Notes: generated by a model not told the origin, from the letters alone. Shown: positions 45,546 through 59,363, numbered from the stretch's first letter. The stretch: 64,000 nt of DNA from Sphingomonas mucosissima (GCF_002197665.1 NZ_NBBJ01000003.1:186001-250000), one strand, 5' to 3'. Made by a program: numbers and translations.

Positions 45546-46654
45546 GCCGGGTCCAGCATCCCCTTGAAGCCTGACGGCGCGTGCGGGCCGATGACCAATT
45601 GCTCGAGTACGCCCTTGCCCCGGCGCACCTTGCCGTCCGGCCCGGTCATGGTGACGTTGGCGATCGCCTGGATATGCAAATGGTGCGGTTGCATCACGTC
45701 GAGCTCGGCCGGTACGAACTCCTCGCGCTCCACCACCACGCTTTCGCCCTGGTGGCGGCCATGTCCCCATTTGGGATGCGTGTAGCCAAGCCCCAGCATC
45801 ATGAACGGCTCGCCGATGTCGAACTCGACCTTGGTCTCCGCGCCCTTGTCGTCCTTCAGCGTCACGCTGGCGCCCTGCGCATGGCGCGATCCCTGCTTCC
45901 ACTGGATCTCGTAGTCGGATTCAAAATGCGTTTCGTCCGCGATCCCGCCGCCCAGCGGCTTCCAGGCGGCGCGCCGGTTCCAGAAGCGGCCATGCTCGTC
46001 GTCGTTGGTGTGGAAATAGAAGTCGCCGTCCTCCATCGCGGTCGGGCTCCACAGCCAGAAGAATTGCGGCATGATCGGCGGGCTCGCCGGCTGCGCATCC
46101 GGCGCGCCGATCGGCCGCACGCCCCAGGAGCGGTCACGCGTGCCGAGCCAGCTCGACACCTCGGTGCGCACGCCATCCACCTCGATCCAGCCCTGATAGG
46201 TGCCGTTCTGCGTCATGCGCGTCACGTCCATCAGCACGCGCGGGCCATTGCGCCGGGTGAACCGCGGCTCTTCCAGCGGAAAGGCGCGGCCGGTATAGGT
46301 CAGCTCCGCGCGGATCTTGTGCTCGGGCGCATCCACCGTTAGCTTCACCGACTTTAGCGGCTCCAGCACCTCGACGGCAATGCCGCCGACCTGCGTATCC
46401 ATCCGCTCCATGCCGAGGTCCCGGCTGGCGTGGAGGTTGATCTGCTTGCCGTCCTTCAGCCAGCAGAAGCTCGCGTCGATGATGTTGATGTGCGGATAGA
46501 CGCCCATCGCGGCGGCGAAGAACCCGTCCTCGTCCGCACCCGGCGCATAGCCGTTGAAGAAAAAGCGATCGTAGAAATTGCGGTCCGTCCCCGCATAGGC
46601 GACCGGCTCGGCCGTCTGATGGATCGGATATTCATCGCCCTTGGTCAGCACCAT
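45542..46654 (-). CDS. Conserved hypothetical protein heading the acyl-CoA operon
   Basis: A 370-residue protein with many Trp, Tyr and Phe in beta-strand-like stretches (RNFYDRFFFNGYAPGADEDG, FFWLWSPTAMEDGDFYF), suggesting a large beta-barrel or lipocalin-like ligand binder, similar in style to hydroxyneurosporene-hydratase (CrtC)-like proteins. I cannot assign a family with confidence. No signal peptide. ATG at 46654 follows GGAGAGCGGGC. It is translationally coupled to the kinase gene, so it likely handles the same hydrophobic substrate. Confidence 0.78.
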   Translation of the reverse strand: MVLTKGDEYPIHQTAEPVAYAGTDRNFYDRFFFNGYAPGADEDGFFAAAMGVYPHINIIDASFCWLKDGKQINLHASRDLGMERMDTQVGGIAVEVLEPLKSVKLTVDAPEHKIRAELTYTGRAFPLEEPRFTRRNGPRVLMDVTRMTQNGTYQGWIEVDGVRTEVSSWLGTRDRSWGVRPIGAPDAQPASPPIMPQFFWLWSPTAMEDGDFYFHTNDDEHGRFWNRRAAWKPLGGGIADETHFESDYEIQWKQGSRHAQGASVTLKDDKGAETKVEFDIGEPFMMLGLGYTHPKWGHGRHQGESVVVEREEFVPAELDVMQPHHLHIQAIANVTMTGPDGKVRRGKGVLEQLVIGPHAPSGFKGMLDPA

Positions 46655-46774
46655 GCCCGCTCTCCGCAAATTGGCGCCGGTCTGTGCCGGCTTGCAGGTG
46701 CGAGGTGGACCAGCGGCAGCAGCGCTGTCAACGGCAAGATAACAGAAGTTACGCCCGCGCGGGCGCCGCTGCGA

Positions 46775-47377
46775 TCAGCCGGCCTTTACCAGCGGCGCAA
46801 AGCGCGCCACCTGCTGCCCGATCAGCCGCAACTGCTCCACGACGGCGGGATCGCTGGCGCCGCCTTCATCGTCGAATTTCGTGACCGCGCTGTTGATCGC
46901 GGCGGCAAAGGGCGTTGGCCAGCCGCGCAACGCGTGGACGATTGAGCGCAACGCCGCGATGGTCGAGCCGGTCGCTTGCCAGCCATAAGCGGTCGCGATC
47001 AGGCCCACGGGCATATCCGCCAGATAGGCCCGGTCGGGATCGCGCGCGGTTTCCTCCAGCAGATCTAGGGCGTTCTTCACCACGCCGGAAATGCTGCCAT
47101 GATAGCCTGGCGAAGCGATGATCAGCGCCGACGCGCCGCGCACCGCATCGACGAACTCCCGTTCTTCGGCAGTGCGCTCGCTGGCTTTGGGATCGTAAAG
47201 CGGCAGCTTCGCCATGTCCGCGCCGCCGAACAGCCGGGTCCTGAACCCCTGCTCCCCCGCCGCATCCAGCGCGATTCGCAGCGCCCGTTCCGTGGAGGAG
47301 ATGGCACCAATGGTGCCGCCGATGCCGACGACCAACGGGCGCTGGTCCGATTGAAGTGCTTCCGCTTGGCCGCTCAT
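46775..47377 (-). CDS. NADPH-dependent FMN reductase
   Basis: Flavodoxin-like reductase of 200 residues. Phosphate-binding loop VVGIGGTIGAISSTERALR near the N terminus and SPGYHGSISGVVKNALDLLEE (about residues 90-110), the signature that contacts the FMN ring. ATG at 47377 is preceded by GAGGGAATAGA; the frame is open further upstream but contains no family sequence. Such enzymes supply reduced FMN to two-component monooxygenases; none is adjacent. Divergent from the penicillin-binding protein gene. Confidence 0.87.
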   Translation of the reverse strand: MSGQAEALQSDQRPLVVGIGGTIGAISSTERALRIALDAAGEQGFRTRLFGGADMAKLPLYDPKASERTAEEREFVDAVRGASALIIASPGYHGSISGVVKNALDLLEETARDPDRAYLADMPVGLIATAYGWQATGSTIAALRSIVHALRGWPTPFAAAINSAVTKFDDEGGASDPAVVEQLRLIGQQVARFAPLVKAG

Positions 47378-47438
47378 GGCTCTATTCCCTCGCACGATGC
47401 GCATCCTTGCGGCAACTGTCTTAGTAAAGTAATACGCG

Positions 47439-49556
47439 ATGGCTGACCGCCGGAACGATGATATGCGCCCCGATCCTTTTGACAGCGGTCGCATCCGCTA
47501 CCATCATTCGCCGGCGGAGCCGCGTGCTGCCATGCCCGATTTCGAGGCGTGGCAGGATGAAGCTGCTCCACCTCCTGAGCTCGCCCCCGCGCGCCGGCTA
47601 CCGCGCATCTCCATGCGCTGGATCATGCGCGGGCTGGGCGCCATCGTCATCATGCTCGTTCTGGCGATCGCATGGCTGGCCATCACCGCGCCGCTGTCGC
47701 AATCGCTCAAGCCGCCGACGCCGCCCTCGATCACGCTGACGGCGGCGGACGGCACCCCGATTGCGCGGCGCGGTGCGATCATCGCCGAGCCTGTCCACGC
47801 CGCCAAGCTGCCCCCGCATGTGCGCGAGGCGTTCCTCGCCATCGAGGACCGCCGCTTCTATTCGCACTGGGGCATCGATCCGCGCGGCATCGCGCGTGCC
47901 GCCTGGGCCAATGTCGGATCGGGCGGCGTTCGTCAGGGCGGCAGCACCATCACGCAGCAGCTCGCGAAAAACGCTTTTCTGGATTCGGATCGCACCGCCG
48001 CGCGCAAGATCCGCGAAGTGATGATCGCCTTCTGGCTGGAGGCGTGGCTGACCAAGGACGAGATCCTCTCCCGCTACCTGTCGAACGTCTATTTCGGGGA
48101 CAACGTCTACGGCCTGCGCGCCGCGTCGAAACATTATTTCGGCCGCTCGCCGGAGAAGATGAACATCGGCCAGGCCGCCATGCTGGCCGGTCTGGTGAAG
48201 GCACCGTCCCGGCTCGCGCCCACCAGCAATCTGAAGGGCGCCCGCGCGCGCCAGGCAGTGGTGGTCGGCGCCATGGTCGATGGCGGCTTCCTTACACCGG
48301 CCCAGGCGGAGGACGTCCAGCCGCAGCGGGTTCTCGCCAGCCGACCGCGGCAGCTGCCCGCCGGCACCTATTTCGCAGACTGGGTGCTGGCGGAGGCGCG
48401 CGATCAGGCCGGCGAGGTGCAAACCGAGGCCACCGTTCGCACCACGCTGGATCGGGATCTGCAGCGCGCGGCCGAGCGGGTCATCCGACAGGCCGGATTG
48501 CGCCAGGCACAGGCCGCGCTTGTTGCGATGAAGCGCAATGGCGAGGTCGTCGCGATGGTCGGCGGCCGCGATTACAAGAAGAGCGCGTTCAACCGCGCAA
48601 CCCAGGCACGCCGCCAGCCGGGATCGACGTTCAAGCTCTTCGTCTATCTCGCCGCGCTGCGCGCCGGCATGTCGCCCGAAACGATGGTGGACGATTCACC
48701 GGTCGAGATCGCCGGTTGGAAGCCGAAGAACGACGACAATCGCTATCTCGGGCAAATTACCCTGCAACGCGCTTTTCAGCGCTCGTCCAACGTCGTGGCT
48801 GCCCGGCTGACCCAGGAAGTCGGAGTGCGCAACGTGATACGCGCCGCGCGTGATCTGGGCATCTCCACCCCGATCGCCAATGAGGCGACGATTGGCCTTG
48901 GCACGTCGGAAGTGTCCCTGCTGGAGCTTACCTCGGCCTTCGCCGGTGTGGCGGAGGGGCGCTATCCCGTGCAGCCGCACGGCCTGCCCGATGTCAGGGG
49001 CAAAAGCTGGTACAGCTCGCTGACCGGCGGTCAGAAGACCATGCCCGATCGCATTCACGATGACATGCTGACCCTGCTTGCCGCCTCGGTGCGCGGCACC
49101 GGCCGGGCAGCGGCGCTCTCGGTGGACGCTTACGGCAAGACGGGCACCTCGCAATCGGGCCGTGATGCGTGGTTCATCGGCTTTGCCGGCGATCTCGTGG
49201 TCGGCGTATGGGTCGGCAACGACGATAATACGCCCAATCCGGGGCTCCACGGCGGCGGTATCCCTGCGCAGATCTGGCGCAATTTCATGACGGACGCGCT
49301 TGATCTCGCGCCGGTGGTAAAGGCGCCAGTGGTCGAGGATGTCGATCCCGACGCCGGGCTGATCGGCGTGGTGGAAAGCGAAATCGCACCGATTGCCGGC
49401 CGACTAGAGGGCCTTGGCGTGGATCTGCAAATCGACCCGGACGGGTCGGTGACGGTCAACCGTCCAGGTCCACCACCACCCCCGGCCCCGCCGCGTGGGC
49501 GTCGCCGTGAAGAGCTTCAACTGGAGCTCGAGGACGATCCGCCGCCGGGCTTCTGA
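47439..49556 (+). CDS. Class A penicillin-binding protein (PBP1a-like)
   Basis: Bifunctional wall synthase of 705 residues. Cytoplasmic N-terminal tail, one membrane helix (about residues 63-85), glycosyltransferase 51 domain with the catalytic Glu in AIEDRRFYSHWG and RQGGSTITQQLAKN, then transpeptidase with SxxK as GSTFK (about residue 390), SxN as SSN, and KTGTS near residue 565. A Pro- and Glu-rich tail follows. It polymerises lipid II and cross-links peptides in the periplasm. The start could also be the ATG at 47463. Convergent with gltB. Confidence 0.94.
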   Translation: MADRRNDDMRPDPFDSGRIRYHHSPAEPRAAMPDFEAWQDEAAPPPELAPARRLPRISMRWIMRGLGAIVIMLVLAIAWLAITAPLSQSLKPPTPPSITLTAADGTPIARRGAIIAEPVHAAKLPPHVREAFLAIEDRRFYSHWGIDPRGIARAAWANVGSGGVRQGGSTITQQLAKNAFLDSDRTAARKIREVMIAFWLEAWLTKDEILSRYLSNVYFGDNVYGLRAASKHYFGRSPEKMNIGQAAMLAGLVKAPSRLAPTSNLKGARARQAVVVGAMVDGGFLTPAQAEDVQPQRVLASRPRQLPAGTYFADWVLAEARDQAGEVQTEATVRTTLDRDLQRAAERVIRQAGLRQAQAALVAMKRNGEVVAMVGGRDYKKSAFNRATQARRQPGSTFKLFVYLAALRAGMSPETMVDDSPVEIAGWKPKNDDNRYLGQITLQRAFQRSSNVVAARLTQEVGVRNVIRAARDLGISTPIANEATIGLGTSEVSLLELTSAFAGVAEGRYPVQPHGLPDVRGKSWYSSLTGGQKTMPDRIHDDMLTLLAASVRGTGRAAALSVDAYGKTGTSQSGRDAWFIGFAGDLVVGVWVGNDDNTPNPGLHGGGIPAQIWRNFMTDALDLAPVVKAPVVEDVDPDAGLIGVVESEIAPIAGRLEGLGVDLQIDPDGSVTVNRPGPPPPPAPPRGRRREELQLELEDDPPPGF

Positions 49557-49727
49557 GCGGGGCGCGGCGCGCTCGTCCACTGAGCCGGGAAGCCGTTTTC
49601 CCGCGTGCGCCGAAATCTAAGCCCCCCCCGCCAGGCGCGGCGGATAGCGAAGGCGGCGTTCGGCGAGAGCGTGGAGCCTGAGCCACGCCCCCGACGATCA
49701 AAGCCCGCTCACCTCATCGGCTACGCG

Positions 49728-54253
<4,526 letters not shown>

Positions 54254-54257
<4 letters not shown>

Positions 54258-54919
54258 TTCGTCTCTCCGCTATTCTCGGGCCGGGCCTTCTTGGGCACGG
54301 GCGGCAGATGCGCGGTCGCTGCCTCGACCTTTTTCATGATCCCCGGCATCTCGCGCATCAGTTCGGGCACGAAGCTCTGCATACCCTTGACGATCTCGGG
54401 ATCCATGAAGCTGATCATCCACTCGCGGGCATAAGCCTGGCCCGCCGGCGTCGCGAAAAAGCCGTTCATCGCGGTCAGCTCATCCGTCGTGAACTTGCGC
54501 GCGTAGATCGCCGCCATGCTGGTCCGCACATCAGGCTCTATCTTGTCCATCAGCGGCATCATCGCGTCGAACATGGCCTTGGTAGTCAATCTTGATCGTT
54601 CGCGAAAATGGGGATCGGCGGCAGCGATCTCGGCTCCCATCGTCTTCTCTTCCGCCCCACCGAGCTTGCCCTTGGCCGCGGGCAGAACCTCGCTGGGCTT
54701 CATCGCGAGCATCTGGTCCATGACGGTGTCGACCATCGTCGCCATGGTGCCTTCCATCAGCCGGCGATAGGTGCCGATCGGCCATAGACGGTCAACCACC
54801 GCCTTAGCGGCGGCGGCACGCGCCGGATCGGCCGCTGCCGGAGCGGCACGGGTCGGCGCTTGCTGCGCGAGTGCTGGGAGCGGCGCCATCAGCACCGCTG
54901 CCAAAGATAGGCGGATCAC
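54254..54919 (-). CDS. DUF2059-type secreted protein between gltD and gltB
   Basis: A 221-residue protein with a signal peptide (MIRLSLAAVLMAPLPALAQQ when GTG is read as Met) and the helical DUF2059-like domain (KFTTDELTAMNGFFATPAGQ near residue 155). Function unknown; likely periplasmic. GTG at 54919 overlaps the gltD stop (GTGA) and its stop overlaps the gltB start (ATGA), so the three genes are translationally coupled even though this product has no obvious role in glutamate synthesis. Confidence 0.82.
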
Positions 54920-56361
54920 GCCGCCACCTTCGTATCTGCCGCCGCCTTCGCCTTCAGATATTTGTGCATCGATGCGGCCACATCGCGGCCGTCCCGGATC
55001 GCCCACACCACCAGGCTCGCGCCGCGCACGATGTCACCCGCGGCGAACACGCCGTCGAGGCTGGTCATCAGCGTCTTGTTGTCGACCAGCACCGTGCCCC
55101 AGCGCGTCACCCCCAGTTCCGGCGCATCCCACAGGTGCGGCAGCTCTTCGGCATCGAAGCCCAGCGCCTTGATCACCATGTCGGCCGGCATGTCGATCGG
55201 GCCGCCCGGGTCCACTTCCGGCGCGCGACGGCCGCTCGCGTCGGGCGCGCCCAGCCGCATGCGATTAGCGCGCACGCTCGACACCGCCTCCTCGCCAACA
55301 AAGGAATGCGGCGCGGAAAGCCACACGAACTCTGCGCCCTCTTCCTCGGCATGCGCCACTTCGCGCTGTGATCCCGGCATGTTGGCGCGGTCGCGTCGGT
55401 ACAGGCAGCGCACGCTCTTTGCGCCCTGGCGAATGGCGGTGCGCACGCAGTCCATGGCCGTATCGCCGCCGCCGATCACCACGACATTCTTGCCGTCCGC
55501 GTCGAGGCTCCCGCTGTCGAAATCCGGCACCGCATCGCCGAAGCTCTTGCGGTTGGACGCGGTGAGGTAATCAAGCGCGGCGATGACGCCGGATGCTTCA
55601 TTGCCCCGCACGTCGATCTCGCGCGCCTTGTAGACGCCGGTCGCGATCAGCACGGCGTCGTGCCGCTGGCGAAGCTCGGCGAAGCGCGTGTCCTCGCCGA
55701 CGGCAAAGCCTTCGTGGAAGACGATGCCGCCTTCCTTCAGCCGGTCGACCCGGCGCGTGACGACATGCTTTTCCAGCTTGAAGCCGGGAATGCCATAGGT
55801 CAGCAGCCCGCCGGCCCGGTCGTGCCGGTCATAGACGTGCACCTCATAGCCATATTTGCGCAGATACTCCGCCGCGGTCAGCCCGGCTGGCCCGGCACCG
55901 ATCACGCCGATCGACTGCCCGCGCGCCGGCCCTGGCACCAGCGGCTCGATCCAGCCCTTTTCCCACGCGGTGTCGGTGATGAACTTCTCGACCGATCCGA
56001 TCGTCACCGCGCCATGGCCGGAGAATTCGATTACGCAATTGCCCTCGCACAGGCGATCCTGTGGGCAGATGCGCCCGCAGATCTCCGGCATGGAGGACGT
56101 GGCGTTGCTTAGCTCATAGGCCTCGCGCAGCCGCCCTTCGGCGGTCAGCCGCAGCCAGTCGGGGATGTGATTATGCAGCGGGCAATGCACGGTGCAGTAG
56201 GGCACACCGCACTGCGAGCAACGTCCCGCCTGCTCCTCCGCGCTTGGGATCGCATAGCGATCAGCGATCTCGCGAAAGTCCTCCGCCCGAAGTTCTGCCG
56301 GCCGCTTGTCCGGATAGGACTGCGGGGTCGCGACGAATCGAAGCATGGTATCAGCAGCCAT
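54916..56361 (-). CDS. gltD: Glutamate synthase small (beta) subunit
   Basis: NADPH-oxidising subunit that feeds electrons to GltB. 481 residues. N-terminal Fe-S region CSQCGVPYCTVHCPLHNHIP, FAD loop IGVIGAGPAGLTAAEYL (about residues 148-165), NADPH loop VVVIGGGDTAMDCVRTA (about 288-305), and a late FAD motif GVFAAGDIVRGASLVVWA. ATG at 56361 follows GGCGGAGGG; in-frame codons upstream have no support. First gene of the gltD-DUF2059-gltB operon. Confidence 0.96.
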   Translation of the reverse strand: MAADTMLRFVATPQSYPDKRPAELRAEDFREIADRYAIPSAEEQAGRCSQCGVPYCTVHCPLHNHIPDWLRLTAEGRLREAYELSNATSSMPEICGRICPQDRLCEGNCVIEFSGHGAVTIGSVEKFITDTAWEKGWIEPLVPGPARGQSIGVIGAGPAGLTAAEYLRKYGYEVHVYDRHDRAGGLLTYGIPGFKLEKHVVTRRVDRLKEGGIVFHEGFAVGEDTRFAELRQRHDAVLIATGVYKAREIDVRGNEASGVIAALDYLTASNRKSFGDAVPDFDSGSLDADGKNVVVIGGGDTAMDCVRTAIRQGAKSVRCLYRRDRANMPGSQREVAHAEEEGAEFVWLSAPHSFVGEEAVSSVRANRMRLGAPDASGRRAPEVDPGGPIDMPADMVIKALGFDAEELPHLWDAPELGVTRWGTVLVDNKTLMTSLDGVFAAGDIVRGASLVVWAIRDGRDVAASMHKYLKAKAAADTKVAA

Positions 56362-56406
56362 AAGCCCTCCGCCGACGTGGTTCTCACATCGACGAATGGC
56401 CATCAA

Positions 56407-56421
56407 GTCAGCAATACTGAC
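56407..56421 (-). promoter_or_regulatory. Inverted repeat upstream of gltD
   Basis: GTCAG-CAATA-CTGAC, a perfect 5-bp inverted repeat with a 5-base spacer, 46 bases before the gltD start. Just upstream of it on the minus strand is GATAAAT, a possible -10. It could bind a regulator of the glutamate synthase operon, but this is only positional inference. Confidence 0.3.
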
Positions 56422-56495
56422 CTATTTATCCGCTTCGCTCGGGTTTGCGCTGCTTAGGCGCTACAAACACGTTTAAAGAAGGTATCGGACCGGCC

Positions 56496-57296
56496 CTACC
56501 TTGTTGAAAGCAGCAGCAGGGCAGAAGCGCCGGCAATGATCCGATACCAGGCAAAGGGCGCAAACCCGTGTCTGGTTACGACCGCCATGAACGCTTTCAC
56601 CACCGCCAGCGCCACGATGAAGGAGACGAATGCGCCAACGCCGATCAGCTGCAAGTCGTTGGCGGTGATCGCATCGCGATGCTTCACGAGCTGCAGCACG
56701 GTTGCGCCGGTCAGCGTCGGCAGCGCCAGGAAGAAGGAGAATTCGGCCGCGGTCCGCCGGTCGATGCCAAACGCCATCGCGCCCATGATGGTCGCGCCCG
56801 ACCGACTGACGCCCGGGATCATCGCCAGGCATTGGACGAGGCCGATTTTCGCCGATTGCGCCGCGGACACGCCGGAAATGCCGCCTACGGCATGGGTCTT
56901 AGCCAGCTTCTCCACGATCAGGATCGCCACACCACCGATGATGAGCGCCCAGGCGACCACCACCGCATTCTCAAGCAGCGCCTCGATCTGGTCGTTGAAC
57001 GCCAGCCCCAGCGCCACCGCGGGGACAAAGGCGATCAGCAGATTGCGCACAAAGGCGATCGAATTGCGCTCGCCACGCATCAACCCGCCCAGCACGGCCA
57101 TGAAGGTCCGCCAATAGAGCACCACGATCGCCAGGATCGCGCCCGGCTGGATCGCGATGTTGAACACCGCCCAGCGCTGCGGATCATAGCCGAGCAATTC
57201 GGTAGCGAGCACCAGATGCCCGGTGGAGGATACGGGCAGGAATTCGGTTACGCCCTCGACGATGCCGAGGATGGTCGCAATCAGCAGATCGGACAT
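56496..57296 (-). CDS. uppP: Undecaprenyl-diphosphatase UppP (BacA)
   Basis: Recycles the lipid carrier for wall synthesis at the inner membrane. 266 residues, about eight hydrophobic segments. Catalytic motifs GVTEFLPVSSTGHLVLA at the N terminus (Glu-rich loop and Ser) and PGVSRSGATIMGAMAFG (about residues 160-176) are both present. It follows the NDUFA9-like gene on the same strand after 55 bases. Works in the same pathway as murA, murI and the PBP of this window. Confidence 0.95.
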   Translation of the reverse strand: MSDLLIATILGIVEGVTEFLPVSSTGHLVLATELLGYDPQRWAVFNIAIQPGAILAIVVLYWRTFMAVLGGLMRGERNSIAFVRNLLIAFVPAVALGLAFNDQIEALLENAVVVAWALIIGGVAILIVEKLAKTHAVGGISGVSAAQSAKIGLVQCLAMIPGVSRSGATIMGAMAFGIDRRTAAEFSFFLALPTLTGATVLQLVKHRDAITANDLQLIGVGAFVSFIVALAVVKAFMAVVTRHGFAPFAWYRIIAGASALLLLSTR

Positions 57297-57351
57297 GACA
57301 GCCTTTCAGGTCGCCCGCCGCCGCGGGCCGATGCGCAGAACGGAAGCGTGA

Positions 57352-58278
57352 TCAGGCCGCGGTCGGGCGCGCAAAGCGCCCAGCGCGCTGGTACTTCACC
57401 AGCCAGCCTGGTGCGACCGCTGCCAGCGGTGTGGGCGTGATGCCCAGCGCCTCGAGCCCTTCGGCGCCTGGCGTCACGACCGAATCCTTTTGCAGCAGCT
57501 TCCACTGATCCCGCGAGATCGGGGGACCAGGAATCGCCGCCAGCAGGCCGCCGAGCGCATCGGGGAGGCCGATGAACGACGGGTTGCGGCCAATCTGGCG
57601 CGCGATCCACTGCTGCAACTTCAACATCGTCAACACGTCCGGCCCGCCCAGCTCGAACGTGCGGCCGGCAAAGCTCGCCGGATCGCGCAGCACGTTCGCG
57701 ACCGCTTCGCCGACATCCGCCGCGAACACCGGCTGGAAGCGCGTGTTCGGCTTCAGCACCGGCACCACTGGAAACCGTGCCACCATCCCGGCGAACATGT
57801 TGATAAACTTGTCTTCTCGCCCAAAGACGGTGGACGGCCGCAGGATCGTCGCGGCGGGAAACGCCTCGCGCACCGCCGCTTCGCCGGCGCCCTTGGTGCG
57901 GGCGTAATCAGCCTCGGCCTCGGCATCAGCGCCGATCGCGGACACATGGACCAGCGCCTCTACGCCGCTGTTGCGCGCGGCCTGTGCCAAGGCCCGTGGG
58001 CCAGCGACATGGATGCGGTTCAGGTCGCCGGTGAAGCTGCCGACCAGGTTCACCACGCCATCCGCGCCGGCGATCGCCCGTTCGATCGTATCCGGCCGCG
58101 TGATGTCGGCGGCCACGAACTGCGTCTGTCCCAATGCGCCGAGCGGCTTCAGATACCATGCGCCGCGCGGATCGCGCTGCGCCACGCGAACGCGCGCACC
58201 GGTTGCGAGCAGCGCTTGTGCGACATAACGGCCAAGAAAACCGCCACCGCCGATCAGCGTGAACAGCTTGTTTCTCAT
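57352..58278 (-). CDS. NDUFA9-like NAD(P)-binding protein of complex I assembly
   Basis: A 308-residue atypical short-chain dehydrogenase of the NDUFA9 group. Rossmann loop TLIGGGGFLGRYVAQAL at the N terminus, VVNLVGSFTGDLNRIHV, and a Tyr-x-x-x-Lys element as YARTKGAGEAAV. Alphaproteobacterial members are related to the accessory subunit NDUFA9 of mitochondrial complex I; they bind NADPH rather than catalyse a known reaction. Precedes uppP and may share its transcript. The divergent tRNA-Leu lies 100 bases upstream. Confidence 0.87.
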   Translation of the reverse strand: MRNKLFTLIGGGGFLGRYVAQALLATGARVRVAQRDPRGAWYLKPLGALGQTQFVAADITRPDTIERAIAGADGVVNLVGSFTGDLNRIHVAGPRALAQAARNSGVEALVHVSAIGADAEAEADYARTKGAGEAAVREAFPAATILRPSTVFGREDKFINMFAGMVARFPVVPVLKPNTRFQPVFAADVGEAVANVLRDPASFAGRTFELGGPDVLTMLKLQQWIARQIGRNPSFIGLPDALGGLLAAIPGPPISRDQWKLLQKDSVVTPGAEGLEALGITPTPLAAVAPGWLVKYQRAGRFARPTAA

Positions 58279-58380
58279 GTAACGCTCCGCCGGGGAAAAA
58301 ATCTCGCCCTGCCCCTAGCCGCGCAAAGTGCCTGTTGACAAGGCTGCCGCCCCGGCCGTAGAGGCGCCGGCCTACCCCGT

Positions 58381-58467
58381 GCCCAGATGGCGGAATTGGT
58401 AGACGCACCAGCTTCAGGTGCTGGCGCTCGCAAGGGCGTGGAGGTTCGAGTCCTCTTCTGGGCACCA
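58381..58467 (+). tRNA. tRNA-Leu (CAG)
   Basis: 87 bases with a class II long variable arm: acceptor GCCCAGA/TCTGGGC, anticodon loop CTTCAGGTG with anticodon CAG, variable arm GCGCTCGCAAGGGCGT, T arm GGTTCGAGTCC, encoded CCA. Its 3' end is the likely integration site for the element that follows. Confidence 0.97.
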
Positions 58468-58470
58468 TTT
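58460..58470 (+). repeat. Candidate attachment core, left (tRNA-Leu 3' end)
   Basis: GGGCACCATTT, covering the last bases of tRNA-Leu and three bases beyond. The same 11 bases recur at 63427-63437 in the same orientation. tRNA 3' ends are the standard crossover site of tyrosine integrases, and an integrase fragment lies immediately downstream. Confidence 0.4.
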
Positions 58471-58541
58471 GTTCTCATCCCGTTGAGAACACTGGATTAT
58501 CGTCAGGGAGACGGTCTCCAGAGAGCGTTTGGTACGACAAA

Positions 58542-58632
58542 CTGCTACGGGAACATGGCGCAACATCGGGCAGAAAGTCCCGGAAAACCGTCAGTCTTGA
58601 GGGCCGTGGCTGCTACGGTAAGCTGCTACGGG
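58542..58632 (+). repeat. Short direct repeats CTGCTACGG before the integrase
   Basis: Three same-strand copies of CTGCTACGG at 58542-58550, 58610-58618 and 58623-58631 (the first and last are followed by a G). Repeats between an attachment site and an integrase gene are often arm-type binding sites for the recombinase. Confidence 0.45.
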
Positions 58633-58634
58633 AT

Positions 58635-59363
58635 TTGCCTCATGGCCTGCTTCGACGGGGCCACAAACTCTACTATCGCGACACTGTCCCGGTTGACGCT
58701 CAGTGTCTGCTGAATCGGCTCGAAATCTGGCGCTCGCTGCGCACCGACAGTCTGGCTGTGGCCATGCGGCGATTGCCCGGAATCGTTGCCCGGATCGAAA
58801 TGGAGATCGAACATGCTCGCGCGATGGCAGGCTTGCCTGTCGATGCGACGCTCATCGCACCGTTGAACGACGATCCCGCTGAGCATCCGGTCCCCGTCCC
58901 GATCGCTCCGTCCCCCAGTGAGCGCAGCCCGCTCACGCTGGCTGAGGCGTATCGCAACTATATCGACGACCCTACGCGGGCATGGACCGCCAACACGCGG
59001 GAAGCATATGAGACGAGCCGTAGGCTCGCCGTCGCGGTGATCGGTAAGGCGGTCCCCGTCGCTTCGATCTCGCGGACGCACTGCCGAGACATGCTCGATG
59101 TGCTGCGCTTCCTCCCCGCCAACGCGGGCAAGCTCTTCCCGAAGCTCTCACCGCGCGAGGCGGCTGATCATGCGCGCCTGCGCGGCGACATCAAGATCAT
59201 CAGCGCGGCGAACGCCAACTCCCTGATGTCGAATATGAGCAGCTTCCTGAACTGGGCCGTCAATGAGGAACTGCTCGCCCGCAAACCCGCACGCGGGCTG
59301 CCGCCTATTTCAGCAAGCAGGCGGACAGTATCGGCCGCAGTCTGCCCGGCTATCTCGAACTGA
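58635..59363 (+). pseudogene. Tyrosine recombinase (integrase), N-terminal half only
   Basis: The frame begins at TTG 58635 with the short N-terminal domain common in tRNA-site integrases (GLLRRGHKLYYRDTVPVD, DUF6538-like), a long helical linker, and the SAM-like core-binding domain (LTLAEAYRNYIDDPTRAWTA ... SLMSNMSSFLNWAVNEELLARKPARGL). The catalytic domain with the Arg...His-x-x-Arg...Tyr residues is missing. Sequence after about 59303 belongs, in another frame, to a DcrB-like chaperone fragment; the last 20 or so codons to 59363 are a read-through tail. So a deletion has joined the two, and the integrase cannot recombine DNA. Confidence 0.8.

Noticed and set aside
45546-45902. N-terminal extension of the APH-type kinase frame to 590 residues
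   Set aside because: It overlaps the upstream hypothetical gene out of frame and has no family sequence; the ATG at 45545 overlaps the upstream stop as expected.
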